DNA of 64,000 nucleotides from Rhizobium sp. WYJ-E13. GTDB lineage: Bacteria > Pseudomonadota > Alphaproteobacteria > Rhizobiales > Rhizobiaceae. Under the pieces are notes generated by a model. That model was not told where the DNA came from. It did no database searches and was given only the letters and a program-made list of their open reading frames with translations. The DNA is taken from contig NZ_CP076853.1 in NCBI RefSeq assembly GCF_018987265.1, positions 3,785,501 to 3,849,500 of the forward strand, in the 5' to 3' direction. How positions within the stretch are numbered: position 1 is the stretch's first letter; every line of letters begins with the position of its first letter. Both the position numbers and the translations under genes were made by a program. Shown here one piece after another: positions 19,661 to 28,563 of the stretch.

Positions 19661-19809
19661 TCAACGTTTTCCTCGCCGGATTCGGCCGGGATGGGGTGGC
19701 TATTTCCGCGATTTTAGGTTAGTGCGCCCCCGAAGAAAAACATTTTGCGTCTTCGGGGCCATTCCGACAGTCCTCTACGACGCCGAAAGCCGACTTACAA
19801 GGAAGTCTT

Positions 19810-20379
19810 ATGGTCAAGGTCATCGCCTCCTCGGTCCGCAAGGGCAACGTTCTCGATGTCGACGGCAAGCTCTACGTCGTTCTCACGGCTCAGAATTTCC
19901 ATCCGGGCAAGGGCACGCCGGTCACTCAGGTCGACATGCGCCGCATCGTCGACGGCGTGAAGGTTTCCGAGCGCTGGCGCACCACCGAACAGGTCGAGCG
20001 CGCTTTTGTGGAAGACGTCAACTTCCAGTACCTCTACGAAGATGGCGAAGGTTTCCACTTCATGAACCCGGCGACGTACGACCAGGTCGTCGTCAGCGCG
20101 GAAACCATGGGCGACCAGAAGGCCTACCTGCAAGAAGGCATGACCTGCATCCTGTCGATCCACGAAGGTATCCCGCTGGCGCTGGAGCTGCCGCGCCACG
20201 TCACGCTTGAGATCGTCGAGACCGAACCGGTCGTCAAGGGTCAGACGGCATCTTCTTCCTACAAGCCGGCCATGCTCTCCAACGGCATCCGCACCTCGGT
20301 TCCGCCGCATATCGATGCCGGTACCCGCGTCGTCATCGCGACGGAAGACAATTCCTACGTCGAGCGCGCCAAGGACTGA
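19810..20379 (+). CDS. efp: Translation elongation factor P
   Basis: Relieves ribosome stalling at polyproline stretches. 189 residues, the usual length, with KOW-like N-terminal domain and two OB domains. The modified lysine is Lys34 in the HPGKGTP loop, consistent with beta-lysylation by the neighbouring EpmA/EpmB. AAGGA lies before the ATG. A rho-independent terminator follows. Confidence 0.96.
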   Translation: MVKVIASSVRKGNVLDVDGKLYVVLTAQNFHPGKGTPVTQVDMRRIVDGVKVSERWRTTEQVERAFVEDVNFQYLYEDGEGFHFMNPATYDQVVVSAETMGDQKAYLQEGMTCILSIHEGIPLALELPRHVTLEIVETEPVVKGQTASSSYKPAMLSNGIRTSVPPHIDAGTRVVIATEDNSYVERAKD

Positions 20380-20404
20380 TCGCGCCCCGGTTTCCAGACA
20401 TTCG

Positions 20405-20436
20405 AACGGCCTGAAGCACCCACTTCGGGCCGTTTT
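20405..20436 (+). terminator. Rho-independent terminator of efp
   Basis: Stem AACGGCCTGAAG / CTTCGGGCCGTT (one T-G wobble) with a six-base loop, followed by TTTTCGTTT. Sits 25 bp after the efp stop and before the convergent SIS-protein gene. Confidence 0.8.
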
Positions 20437-20506
20437 CGTTTGGCACGTTGATTTTGAGACGACGCGGTTGGATGGAGAAGGCCAGCAAAATCGGACCTCT
20501 CTTCCC

Positions 20507-21235
20507 CTAAAGATGCGGATTGCGCGGCCGGTACTTTTTCACCAGTTTCTGGTTGATCTCGGCAGCACCCGGCATGTTGGCACTGAGATAGACCGGTGCA
20601 TCCCCGGATTTGGAAAGCTCGGAAGCGACCTCTGCGAAAATAGCGTTGATGACAGTCACGCCGACCGCCGTCGAAACCGGCCCGACCCGAAGGCCCGTGC
20701 CGTCGAGATCGAGAACGGCGTCACCCGGCGGCAGCCCGTTGTCAAGCACGACATCGGCGACATCGGCAAGCCGTCGCCGGCCATTGGCGATTGCCGCCGA
20801 ATAGGCGATCGAGGTGATGGCGATCACCTTGACGCCGATCTCGCGCGCATAATCGGCTGCTTCGATCGGCGCGGCATTCACGCCGGAATTGGAAGCGATG
20901 ATGATGACGTCACCCGGCTGCATGCCGTAGCGTTCCAGCATCGGTCGCACCAGGCCCTGCGTCCGCTCATAGACGGAGCTGATGACCGCGCCCTCATGCA
21001 GCATGGCCGAGCCGACGAGAACTGGCACCGTGAAGGCAAGCCCGCCGGCGCGGTAATGCACCTCTTCCGCCAACATATGCGAATGGCCGGTGCCGAAGAC
21101 ATAGACGCGCTTGTCGTCACGGGCGGCCTCGATGATCGCGGCCGCTGCCTGCGCCATCGGCTCGGCAAGCGCCTGCTTCAGTTCTTGCAGCCGGCCGATC
21201 AGATCGGAGAAATAGGCATCGGTGATGTCAGTCAT
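20507..21235 (-). CDS. SIS-domain phosphosugar-binding protein
   Basis: 242 residues with a sugar-isomerase fold: [16 protein letters not shown] early and [15 protein letters not shown] in the middle. It resembles the UPF0309/YckD-type SIS proteins, not the two-SIS NagB-II enzyme encoded upstream. Last gene of the N-acetylglucosamine operon, 12 bp after nagA. It may isomerise or bind an amino-sugar phosphate; the exact reaction is not deducible. Confidence 0.75.
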   Translation of the reverse strand: MTDITDAYFSDLIGRLQELKQALAEPMAQAAAAIIEAARDDKRVYVFGTGHSHMLAEEVHYRAGGLAFTVPVLVGSAMLHEGAVISSVYERTQGLVRPMLERYGMQPGDVIIIASNSGVNAAPIEAADYAREIGVKVIAITSIAYSAAIANGRRRLADVADVVLDNGLPPGDAVLDLDGTGLRVGPVSTAVGVTVINAIFAEVASELSKSGDAPVYLSANMPGAAEINQKLVKKYRPRNPHL

Positions 21236-21247
21236 CGGCCATTCTCC

Positions 21248-22399
21248 TTACGCTGCTTCGCCGCTGAGCCAGGTCGCCTTCACTTCGATCGTATCGGTGA
21301 AATGCACGAGATCGGCGAGTGCGCCCGGCGAAAGGTGGCCTCGATCGGCAAGCCGCAGGAAGCGCGCCGGATAGAGCGTCGCCATCCTGAGTGCCTCGGC
21401 AAGCGTCAGGTCTAGATAGGTGACGCCGTAGCGGATCGTTGAAGCCATATCGACATCCGAGCCTGCCAGCGTGCCGTCCGAAAGCACGAGTTTGGAACAG
21501 AAGCCGCCCCTTTCGCGCCGCACGGTGCGGCCATTCAGCGTGAAGGTGTCCATCTGCGAGCCGACGAGCGACATGGCGTCAGTCACGAAGAACAGCTTGC
21601 CCTCGCCGCGCTTGGCGCGCAGCGCCGTGCGCAGCGCCTTCGGATCGACGTGGTGGCCATCGGCGATGATGCCGCACCAGACAGCCGGATGGTCGATCGC
21701 CGCGCCGACGAGCCCCGGCGCGCGGTGCGCCAGTTGGCTCATGGCATTGAAGAGATGCGTGACACCCCGCGCGCCAGCGTCGAAACGGGCTTCCGCCGCC
21801 TCGCTGGTGCTATCGGAATGGCCGATACTGACGATGACGCCAGCTTCGCTGAGTTCGCGCACCTGCGCAACCGTCACCTGCTCCGCCGCTATCGTGACGA
21901 GCAGCGTGCCGATTGCCTCGCGCGCAGCGATGAAGGCCTTGATGTCCTTGTCCTTGACGGGGCGCATCAATTCGGCGAGATGCGCGCCTTTGCGCGCCGG
22001 CGCCAGATGCGGGCCTTCCAGGTGCAGGCCGGCAACACCGCGTTTGGTTTTCACCGCGACTTTCGCCGCTTCGATCGCAGCGGCCGTTGCTTCGGCCGTA
22101 TCAGTGATCAGCGTCGGCAAAAGCGCCGTCGTGCCATAGGGGCGATGCCCATCGGCGATCATGTACATGGAGTCAGACGACGGCTCATCGTTCAGCATGC
22201 GGCCGCCACCGCCGTTGACCTGCGCATCGATAAAGCCGGCAGACAGCACGCCGCCATCAAGCGTCACGACTTCGCCTTCGGGCAGATCATTGCGGCCGAC
22301 GATCGCCTCGACGCGTCCGTCCTTGACGATCAGCGCCCGCTCATCGTGGAAGCGTTCGCCGTCGAAGATACGGGCACCGGTGAAGATCTTGCGGGTCAT
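21248..22399 (-). CDS. nagA: N-acetylglucosamine-6-phosphate deacetylase
   Basis: Removes acetate from GlcNAc-6-phosphate. The 383-residue amidohydrolase has the expected landmarks: GFIDAQVNGGGG, HLEGPHLAPARKGAH, the GHSDSTSEAAEA and THLFNAMSQLAHR metal/substrate motifs, and the catalytic aspartate in FVTDAM. Its start overlaps the nagB-II stop by one base, and regulator, deaminase and deacetylase form one unit. Confidence 0.93.
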   Translation of the reverse strand: MTRKIFTGARIFDGERFHDERALIVKDGRVEAIVGRNDLPEGEVVTLDGGVLSAGFIDAQVNGGGGRMLNDEPSSDSMYMIADGHRPYGTTALLPTLITDTAEATAAAIEAAKVAVKTKRGVAGLHLEGPHLAPARKGAHLAELMRPVKDKDIKAFIAAREAIGTLLVTIAAEQVTVAQVRELSEAGVIVSIGHSDSTSEAAEARFDAGARGVTHLFNAMSQLAHRAPGLVGAAIDHPAVWCGIIADGHHVDPKALRTALRAKRGEGKLFFVTDAMSLVGSQMDTFTLNGRTVRRERGGFCSKLVLSDGTLAGSDVDMASTIRYGVTYLDLTLAEALRMATLYPARFLRLADRGHLSPGALADLVHFTDTIEVKATWLSGEAA

Positions 22400-23430
22400 C
22401 AGACAGTCTCCGTCACCTTGAGCAGGTTTGCCGGCTTGTCCGGATCGAAACCCTTGCGGCGGGTGACGGACTCGATCAGGCGATAATAGACGAGCAGCGA
22501 AACCAGGGGATCGATGAGGCCGTTGCCGGTCGTCGGAACCTGCAGATTGACGCCGGCGAGCGGTTTTGTCGAGAAGGGCACGGTGGTGGCGCCGAGCGTC
22601 TGCAGCCGCTCCAGTGCCTTCACATTGTTGTCGAAGGCGGCATCTTCCGGCACGAAACCGACAATCGGGAAGCCCGGCTGCACGAGGCGCATCGGCCCAT
22701 GCATCAATTCGGCGAGCGAGAACGCCTCGGCGTGAAGGCCGGCCGTCTCCTTGGCCTTGAGCGCCGCTTCGAGAGCGATCGCGAAGGCAGTACCGCGGCC
22801 GCCTGTATAAAGCGATGCGGCGTCGAACAGAACACTCTCGGCAGCAGCCGTATCGATGCCCGATGTCGCAGACAAAGCGGCCGGCAGCTTCTCGATCGCG
22901 GCTTGCAGATCGGCCTTGCCGCCGATCGCAGCGGTGACGCCGGCAAGGGCGGCAACGGCTGCAATGAAGGACTTGGTCGCGGCAACGCTCTTTTCCGCAC
23001 CCGCATTGAGGCCGAGAACGATATCGGCCTGCTTTGCGAGCGGGCTGTCGGTGACGTTGACGACGGCGATCGTCGTCGCTCCACCCTTCTTGGCCGCTTC
23101 CTGCAGCGCCACGATATCGGGGCTGGCGCCAGACTGGGAAACGGTGAAATGGATGCCACCCTTCAGATGCAGGGGCGCATTATAGACGGAAGCGATGGAC
23201 GGACCGATCGAAGCGACTGGCACACCGCAGGTGATTTCGAAGAGATATTTGAAGAAGGTCGCGGCATGGTCGGAAGAGCCGCGCGCCGCTGTCGTCACGA
23301 CACTTGGGCGGGTGGACGAGAATAGCCGGGCGATTTCGGCGAAGACCGGCTTTTCCTTTTCGAGCAGGGTAGCAACCACTTCGGGCGACTGGCCCGCCTC
23401 CTGCAGCATCAGCGACTGGTTCTCACTCAT
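22399..23430 (-). CDS. Glucosamine-6-phosphate deaminase, two-SIS-domain type (NagB-II)
   Basis: 343 residues with two SIS domains similar to the isomerase half of GlmS but lacking the glutaminase domain, as in NagB-II deaminases. Landmarks are TTAARGSSDHAATF, SQSGASPDIV and the second-domain stretch GRGTAFAIALEAALKAKET ... LMHGPM. Between the GntR regulator (four-base ATGA overlap) and nagA, which fits conversion of glucosamine-6-phosphate to fructose-6-phosphate and ammonia. Confidence 0.85.
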   Translation of the reverse strand: MSENQSLMLQEAGQSPEVVATLLEKEKPVFAEIARLFSSTRPSVVTTAARGSSDHAATFFKYLFEITCGVPVASIGPSIASVYNAPLHLKGGIHFTVSQSGASPDIVALQEAAKKGGATTIAVVNVTDSPLAKQADIVLGLNAGAEKSVAATKSFIAAVAALAGVTAAIGGKADLQAAIEKLPAALSATSGIDTAAAESVLFDAASLYTGGRGTAFAIALEAALKAKETAGLHAEAFSLAELMHGPMRLVQPGFPIVGFVPEDAAFDNNVKALERLQTLGATTVPFSTKPLAGVNLQVPTTGNGLIDPLVSLLVYYRLIESVTRRKGFDPDKPANLLKVTETV

Positions 23431-24200
23431 AGGTCATCTCCAATTCTCAGTTCGGCGACGAAATCATAGGCATCGCCACGATAATGCGAGCGGGTGTATT
23501 CGACGACGCGCTGGTCTTCCAGGCGTGAAACGCGTTCGATCAGAAGGGCCGGCGCGCCGGCCTTGACATCGAGAATAGCCGCCGATGACGGATCAAGCGT
23601 GACGGCCGTCAATCGCTGTATGGCGCGTACCGGCTTGTGGCCACTCTGGGCGAGCGCATCGTAGAGCGAGCCTTCACCGCCGGCGTCCTCGCCAAGAAAC
23701 TTGACGGGTACGACGGCGCGCTCGATTGCGAGCGGCAGCCCGTCGGCCAGACGAAGGCGGTCGAGCCGCAGCACCGGTTCGTCGACGCCGAGGCCGAGTA
23801 GAAAGGATTCTTCCGGGGATGGATTGTTGACCGTGCGGGACAGGATCTTCGCTGCTGGCGAGCGCCCGCGCGAACGCATATCCGCAGAGAAGGAGGAAAG
23901 TCGCCAGAGCGACTGTTCCATGCGCTCTACCTTGCTGGAAACGAAAGTGCCACTGCCGTGACGCGATTCCAGCGCACCCGATGTCATGAGATCGCGATAG
24001 GCCGTCCGCACTGTGACGCGGCCGAGCTTCAGTGCTTCCGCCAGATCGCGCTCGCCGGGCAATGCCGTGCCGGGTTTCAAGAGGCCTTCCTGGATGAGGC
24101 CGGTCAACGCCTGCGCCAGCCGCTTGTAAAGCGGTCCTGCTGCTGCTTCGTCGTGCAGCGCGCGGCCCTTCAGTTCTGCGATCAGACTGGTTCTATCCAT
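23427..24200 (-). CDS. GntR/HutC-family regulator of the N-acetylglucosamine operon
   Basis: 257 residues: N-terminal winged helix (GERDLAEALKLGRVTVRTAYRDL, about residues 45-70) and a C-terminal UTRA ligand domain. First gene of the operon with nagB-II, nagA and the SIS protein, hence probably an autoregulating repressor released by an amino-sugar phosphate, as for NagR/NagQ. Candidate operator repeats surround its start codon. Confidence 0.87.
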   Translation of the reverse strand: MDRTSLIAELKGRALHDEAAAGPLYKRLAQALTGLIQEGLLKPGTALPGERDLAEALKLGRVTVRTAYRDLMTSGALESRHGSGTFVSSKVERMEQSLWRLSSFSADMRSRGRSPAAKILSRTVNNPSPEESFLLGLGVDEPVLRLDRLRLADGLPLAIERAVVPVKFLGEDAGGEGSLYDALAQSGHKPVRAIQRLTAVTLDPSSAAILDVKAGAPALLIERVSRLEDQRVVEYTRSHYRGDAYDFVAELRIGDDL

Positions 24201-24228
24201 GAGTATTTAATAGAACCTATTTAGAACC
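24189..24228. promoter_or_regulatory. Candidate GntR operator repeats
   Basis: Three copies of one heptamer around the regulator start: GGTTCTA at 24189-24195 (inverted), TAGAACC at 24211-24217 and TAGAACC at 24222-24228. The outer pair forms an inverted repeat and the last two are direct repeats spaced 11 bp, one helical turn. Binding is inferred. Confidence 0.5.
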
Positions 24229-24260
24229 AATCGGCAAGCGGATTCGTTCCGTCAAAGAAA

Positions 24261-24286
24261 AACCCTCGCAGGGCGCCGCGAGGGTT
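24261..24286 (-). terminator. Rho-independent terminator of galM
   Basis: Perfect nine-base stem AACCCTCGC / GCGAGGGTT with an eight-base loop, followed on the minus strand by TTTCTTT. Lies 25 bp past the galM stop. Confidence 0.8.
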
Positions 24287-24311
24287 CATTGATCCAGATG
24301 AGACGACGAAC

Positions 24312-25334
24312 TCAGTTCTTCGCGAAGATGTAATCCGTTTCCTGACGCAGCACTTCGCCTGGGCGCAGCACCGCATTGGGGAAGCCCTGGTGATTGATCG
24401 CGTCAGGCCAGATCTGTGTTTCCAGGCAGAAGCCGGCGAAGGGACCATATTTACGGCCGCCGAGACCCGGCACAGGCACGTTGAGCTTGAAACCGGCATA
24501 GAACTGCACGCCCGGCTCTGTCGTGCGCACTTCCAGCGACACACCGGAATGCAGGCTGCGGGCAAGCACGACGGAGCGCTTGGCCGTGCGCTCGCTCGAT
24601 AAGCAGAAATTGTGGTCGTAGAGGGCCTGCTCCTGCCTGACGAAGCGCTTCATTGGCGCCATCTCGCGGAAATCGAACTCGCTCCCCGCAACAGGGCGGA
24701 TCTCGCCGGTCGGTATCTGCTTCTCACTGGTCGGCAGATAGTGGTCGGCGGCGATCATGATGTCATGCGCCAGGGCATCTTCGCGGCCATCGAGATTGAA
24801 ATAGGAATGCTGGCAGACGTTGGCGATCGTCGGCTGGTCCGTCGTCGTCTCGTAATTGACAGAAAGCTCGCCATTGCCGTGCACGCGATAGGTCGCCTGG
24901 ATCATGCAGTTGCCGGGATAACCGGCGCGGCCATCGCGGTCGACGATCTTCAGCACCACGCGGTCGGCCTCATGTTCAACGATCGTCCAGACGAGCGTAC
25001 CAATATTGTTGCTGCCGCCATGAAGATGCGTGACACCCTTCTCGTTGAGTTCGAGTTGGTAAGCCTTGCCGTCGAGCGTGAACTTGCCATCGCCGACGCG
25101 GTTGGCGCAGCGGCCCGGCGTTGCCCCGAAGAAGGGCGAATGGGCGAGGTAGCTGCTGAAATCCTCGAAGCCGAGCACCAGCGGCGCATCATGGCCCTCC
25201 AGCCGCGCGTCCTGGATAACCGCGCCCCAACTCAACACCTTGACCGTCAGTCCGCCACCGCGGATGACGACGCGATGGACGGTCTCCCCCTCCTTGGTCT
25301 GTCCGAAAACTTCCCGTTCCAATTTGTCCACCAT
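24312..25334 (-). CDS. galM: Aldose 1-epimerase (galactose mutarotase)
   Basis: Interconverts alpha and beta anomers of aldoses. 340 residues with the family landmarks NRVGDGKFTLDGK, the histidine motif THLHGG, the second histidine in VCQHSYFNLDG, and the base glutamate in GFCLETQIWPD. Single gene between terminators. Confidence 0.93.
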   Translation of the reverse strand: MVDKLEREVFGQTKEGETVHRVVIRGGGLTVKVLSWGAVIQDARLEGHDAPLVLGFEDFSSYLAHSPFFGATPGRCANRVGDGKFTLDGKAYQLELNEKGVTHLHGGSNNIGTLVWTIVEHEADRVVLKIVDRDGRAGYPGNCMIQATYRVHGNGELSVNYETTTDQPTIANVCQHSYFNLDGREDALAHDIMIAADHYLPTSEKQIPTGEIRPVAGSEFDFREMAPMKRFVRQEQALYDHNFCLSSERTAKRSVVLARSLHSGVSLEVRTTEPGVQFYAGFKLNVPVPGLGGRKYGPFAGFCLETQIWPDAINHQGFPNAVLRPGEVLRQETDYIFAKN

Positions 25335-25424
25335 GATCGACGCTCACTCCATCCCTACGATTCAGGAACCGGAACCTGCCCCCATTCGCTGCAAATCGCA
25401 ACCGGGCGGACCCGGAAAACAAAA

Positions 25425-25448
25425 CGCCGTCTCAGAAGTGCGACGGCG
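25425..25448 (-). terminator. Rho-independent terminator of metA
   Basis: Stem CGCCGTC / GACGGCG with a ten-base loop, followed on the minus strand by GTTTTGTTTTCC. Lies about 27 bp beyond the metA stop. Confidence 0.75.
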
Positions 25449-25474
25449 CCATTTCTAAACCCACCCTGTAACGC

Positions 25475-26398
25475 TCAGATGTCCGAGCCGATCTCTTCGA
25501 TATCGTAGGGCGTCGTCTGGTAGATCTCATTGATCCAGTTGCCGAAAAGCAGATGCGCATGGCTGCGCCAGCGGTTCTGCGGCGCAAGTGCCGGATCGTT
25601 ATGCGGGAAGTAATTGTGCGGCATTTTGATCGGCACGCCGGCATTCACGTCGCGGAAGTATTCGTCCGAGAGAGACGTGGAATCATATTCGACGTGATTG
25701 AAGATATAGAGCCGCCGACCCTTCGGCTCGTGGACGAGACAGACGCCCATCTCGCTCGATTCCATCAGGATCTCGAGGCCGTCGACCTTCTCGATGTCGG
25801 CCCGGCGCACCTCGGTCCAGCGCGACACCGGAACCTCGAAATTGTCGGAGAAACCGGTGAGATAGACGGAGGAGGGCTTGAGGTTGCTGTGGCGGTAGAC
25901 GCCGAAGGCCTTTTCCTTCAGCTCATACTTCGGCACGCCGTGGAAATGGTAGATCCCTGCCATCGCGCCCCAGCAGACATTCATGGTCGAATGGACGTTT
26001 GTCTGGGTCCAGTCGAAAATCTGCTGCATTTCCTTCCAATAGGTAACATCCTCGTAGGGCAGCGTCTCGATCGGCGCGCCCGTGATGATGAAGCCGTCGA
26101 ACTTGCGGTGCTTCACTTCCTCCCAGGTCTGGTAGAAGGCAAGCAGATGTTCTTCAGAGGTATTCTTGGCCTTGTGATTGCCGACGCGGATCAGCGAGAA
26201 TTCCACCTGAAGCGGCGAAGCGCCCACAAGGCGCGCCATCTGCACCTCGGTCTTGATCTTGTTCGGCATGAGGTTCAGCAGCCCGATCTGCAGCGGGCGG
26301 ATATCCTGACGGATGGCCACCGTTTCGGTCATCACCCGCACGCCCTCATTCACGAGGGTTTCGAAGGCGGGCAGCGTATCGGGGATCTTGATGGGCAT
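25475..26398 (-). CDS. metA: Homoserine O-acyltransferase (MetA)
   Basis: Acylates homoserine in methionine synthesis. 307 residues with the glutamine-amidotransferase-like fold: [15 protein letters not shown] start, [12 protein letters not shown], nucleophile Cys in NVCWGAMAG, and the His-Glu part in FNHVEYD. The ATG at 26398 is taken; the frame opens 18 bases earlier only at a TTG. A SAM-II riboswitch and a terminator hairpin lie in its leader, so expression should fall when S-adenosylmethionine is plentiful. Succinyl versus acetyl specificity was not determined. Confidence 0.95.
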   Translation of the reverse strand: MPIKIPDTLPAFETLVNEGVRVMTETVAIRQDIRPLQIGLLNLMPNKIKTEVQMARLVGASPLQVEFSLIRVGNHKAKNTSEEHLLAFYQTWEEVKHRKFDGFIITGAPIETLPYEDVTYWKEMQQIFDWTQTNVHSTMNVCWGAMAGIYHFHGVPKYELKEKAFGVYRHSNLKPSSVYLTGFSDNFEVPVSRWTEVRRADIEKVDGLEILMESSEMGVCLVHEPKGRRLYIFNHVEYDSTSLSDEYFRDVNAGVPIKMPHNYFPHNDPALAPQNRWRSHAHLLFGNWINEIYQTTPYDIEEIGSDI

Positions 26399-26416
26399 TG
26401 CGGTCAACTCGATCAA

Positions 26417-26450
26417 AATAAAAAACCGGCGGCGAATGAATCGCTACCGG
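26417..26450 (-). terminator. Riboswitch-controlled terminator in the metA leader
   Basis: On the minus strand a CCGGTAGCGA / TCGCCGCCGG stem (one wobble, one mismatch) with loop TTCAT is followed by TTTTTTATTTT, between the SAM-II aptamer and the metA start. It probably acts as the expression platform. Confidence 0.65.
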
Positions 26451-26461
26451 CCCGCACGCGG

Positions 26462-26514
26462 CCCTTTAGCGACTTATTTAACGTGGCTGCAAGCCGGCCG
26501 GCCAAATCACCACA
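26462..26514 (-). promoter_or_regulatory. SAM-II riboswitch of metA
   Basis: On the minus strand the sequence reads TGTGGTGATTTGG, then GGCTTGCAGCCACGTTAAA and GTCGCTAAAGGG. It has the P1 arms (GTGG ... CCAC), the conserved GTGATTT and TTGCAGCC segments and the GCTAAAGGG pseudoknot tail of the SAM-II (metA) class, which is restricted mostly to alphaproteobacteria. About 64 bases separate it from the metA ATG. Confidence 0.92.
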
Positions 26515-26671
26515 GGGCATTCTAGATAGCGCCAGTCCGGCTTCGAATCAACTGTCAATGCAGATAGCTGCAAAAGCCATCACGCTTTCTTTATGGGTGG
26601 CGGAATCTGTTGATGGACCAGTGACGCCCCCATGTTATTAATATAAGGATGGGCGGATTTGGAAACTTGTA

Positions 26672-28513
26672 ATGGCAAATAACATCGAAAGGGGGAGGGG
26701 CATCCAGAGTCAGGACCGGGTAGGGTATGATCTCAGCCTGACATATCGGCTTGGAGTGATGTTCTCCGCATTCTGGAATTCGCAGGTCCGCGGCAAGGTG
26801 GTGGGGCTTGCGGTCCTGCTTGTCGTCATCATCCTGGCGACAGCCTACGGACAGGTGATCCTCAACGAATGGAACGCCCCCTTCTACGATTCACTCGAAC
26901 GCCGTGATCTTGGAGAGTTCTTCCACCAGCTCGAAATCTTCGCGATGATCGCCGGCGCGCTACTGCTGCTCAACGTGCTGCAGGCCTGGCTGAACCAGAT
27001 GACTGCGCTCTATATGCGCGAAGGGCTTTCGCGCGATCTCGTCGATCAATGGCTGAAGCGCAAGCGCGCCCTCAAACTCTCCACCATCGGCATTCTCGGC
27101 GTCAATCCGGACCAGCGGCTGCATGAGGACTCCCGTAACCTGGCCGAAAGCACCACCGGTCTCGTGCTCGGCCTCCTGCAGTCGACCATCCTGCTTGTCA
27201 GCTTCATCGGCGTGTTGTGGGAGCTTTCGAGCGGCTTCATCTTCCATATCAGCGGCTACAGTTTTTCCATTCCCGGCTACATGGTCTGGGCGGCAATCTT
27301 CTATGCTGCATCGGCCTCGGTACTGAGCCAGGTCGTCGGCCGCAAGCTTGTCAAGCTCAATGCAGACCGCTTCTCCAAGGAAGCCGAATTGCGCTTCGCG
27401 CTGATGCACGCCAACGAGAACATGCCGGCGATTACAGTGGCGCACGGCGAGGAAAACGAGCGCAAGCGCATCAATATCGACATCAGCAACGTTCTCGCGG
27501 TTATCAAGCGTCTCGCCATGGCCAATACCAACCTCACCTGGGTTTCGGCAGGTTATGGCTGGCTGGTCATCGTCATTCCGATCATCGTTGCAGCACCTGC
27601 CTATTTCTCCGGTGGCCTCACCTTCGGCCAGCTGATGATGTCGGTCGGGGCCTTCAACCAGGTCAACACGGCACTGCGCTGGTATGTCGCCAACTTCGGC
27701 CCGATCGCCGAATGGCGCGCCACGCTGATGCGCGTCACCGATTTCCGCCAGGCACTGCAGGAGATGGACGACGACTTCGATCTGAAGGATGCCATCGTAT
27801 ATGAGGAAACCGCAGCGGATACGTTGACGCTGAAGGATGTCGTCATCGTCGCCAAGCTTGGCGAGGACATCGAGGATTGCGGCGGCTTCCGGATACGCGA
27901 AACGGATGTTACGATCAAGGCCGGCGAGAAGGTCATGATCAACGGCGATCACAGTGTGAATCGCCGCCTGCTCTTCCAGGCCATGGCCGGCCTCTGGCCG
28001 TGCGGCAAAGGTACGATTGGTCTGCCGCCGATTGCCGACATCCTGTTCATCCCGCAGGTCGCCTACGTCCCCGGCGGAACGCTGCGTGAGGCAATCTCCT
28101 TCCCCGAAAAACCCGAGGCCTATGACACCGCGACCATCGAAGCCGCGCTTGAGGCTGCCGGTCTGCATGCGCTGGTTGCCCGACTCGACAGCCGTGCGCG
28201 CTGGGACAAGCTTCTCGACGCCGACGAGCAAAAGGCAATCGGCTTTGCCCGCCTGCTTCTCGTCAAGCCTCGTTGGGTCGTTTTCGACGAAGTGCTCGAG
28301 GGCATGGAGCCGGAATGGCAGCATACGATGACAAAGCTGCTCGCCACTATGCCGGACACCGGCATGATCTATATCGGCCGCTCGGAGACCTATCTGGAAG
28401 CGCTGCAGCCGCGCACATTGCATCTGCTGGCGCTGCCCTCGAAATCCGAGGAAGAACCAGTAGTTTCGGTTCTCGGGTCAAGCGCCGCGGCGGCTCGCGC
28501 CCCGGCGCTTTAA
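26672..28513 (+). CDS. SbmA/BacA-like ABC transporter with degenerate ATPase domain
   Basis: 613 residues: an SbmA/BacA-type membrane domain (residues about 40-340, including the NEWNAPFYDSLERRD segment and about six helices) fused to a C-terminal nucleotide-binding domain (about 385-590). Relatives of this form (YddA, BclA) import peptides. Here the Walker A loop reads GDHSVNRR (425-432) in place of GxxGxGKS, the signature is LDADEQK, and the H-loop histidine is not seen (IGRSE), while Walker B WVVFDE (535-540) is kept. ATP hydrolysis by the usual mechanism is therefore doubtful. An SD-like GGAAA precedes the ATG. Confidence 0.85.
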   Translation: MANNIERGRGIQSQDRVGYDLSLTYRLGVMFSAFWNSQVRGKVVGLAVLLVVIILATAYGQVILNEWNAPFYDSLERRDLGEFFHQLEIFAMIAGALLLLNVLQAWLNQMTALYMREGLSRDLVDQWLKRKRALKLSTIGILGVNPDQRLHEDSRNLAESTTGLVLGLLQSTILLVSFIGVLWELSSGFIFHISGYSFSIPGYMVWAAIFYAASASVLSQVVGRKLVKLNADRFSKEAELRFALMHANENMPAITVAHGEENERKRINIDISNVLAVIKRLAMANTNLTWVSAGYGWLVIVIPIIVAAPAYFSGGLTFGQLMMSVGAFNQVNTALRWYVANFGPIAEWRATLMRVTDFRQALQEMDDDFDLKDAIVYEETAADTLTLKDVVIVAKLGEDIEDCGGFRIRETDVTIKAGEKVMINGDHSVNRRLLFQAMAGLWPCGKGTIGLPPIADILFIPQVAYVPGGTLREAISFPEKPEAYDTATIEAALEAAGLHALVARLDSRARWDKLLDADEQKAIGFARLLLVKPRWVVFDEVLEGMEPEWQHTMTKLLATMPDTGMIYIGRSETYLEALQPRTLHLLALPSKSEEEPVVSVLGSSAAAARAPAL

Positions 28514-28515
28514 GG

Positions 28516-28559
28516 CAATTCCCGTAAAATTGTGTAGCGGTTTTGCGTCCGGAACTGTG
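28516..28559 (+). repeat. Interspersed intergenic repeat, copy 2
   Basis: AATTCCCGTAAAA, AGCGG, GTCCG and AACTGTG blocks align with the copy at 6737-6780. It lies directly after the SbmA-like gene stop and ends near the stop of the convergent periplasmic-protein gene. Confidence 0.55.
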
Positions 28560-28563
28560 TGTC

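Noticed and set aside
26960..28423. 487-codon minus-strand open frame
   Set aside because: Antisense to the SbmA-like gene, which has clear family motifs.
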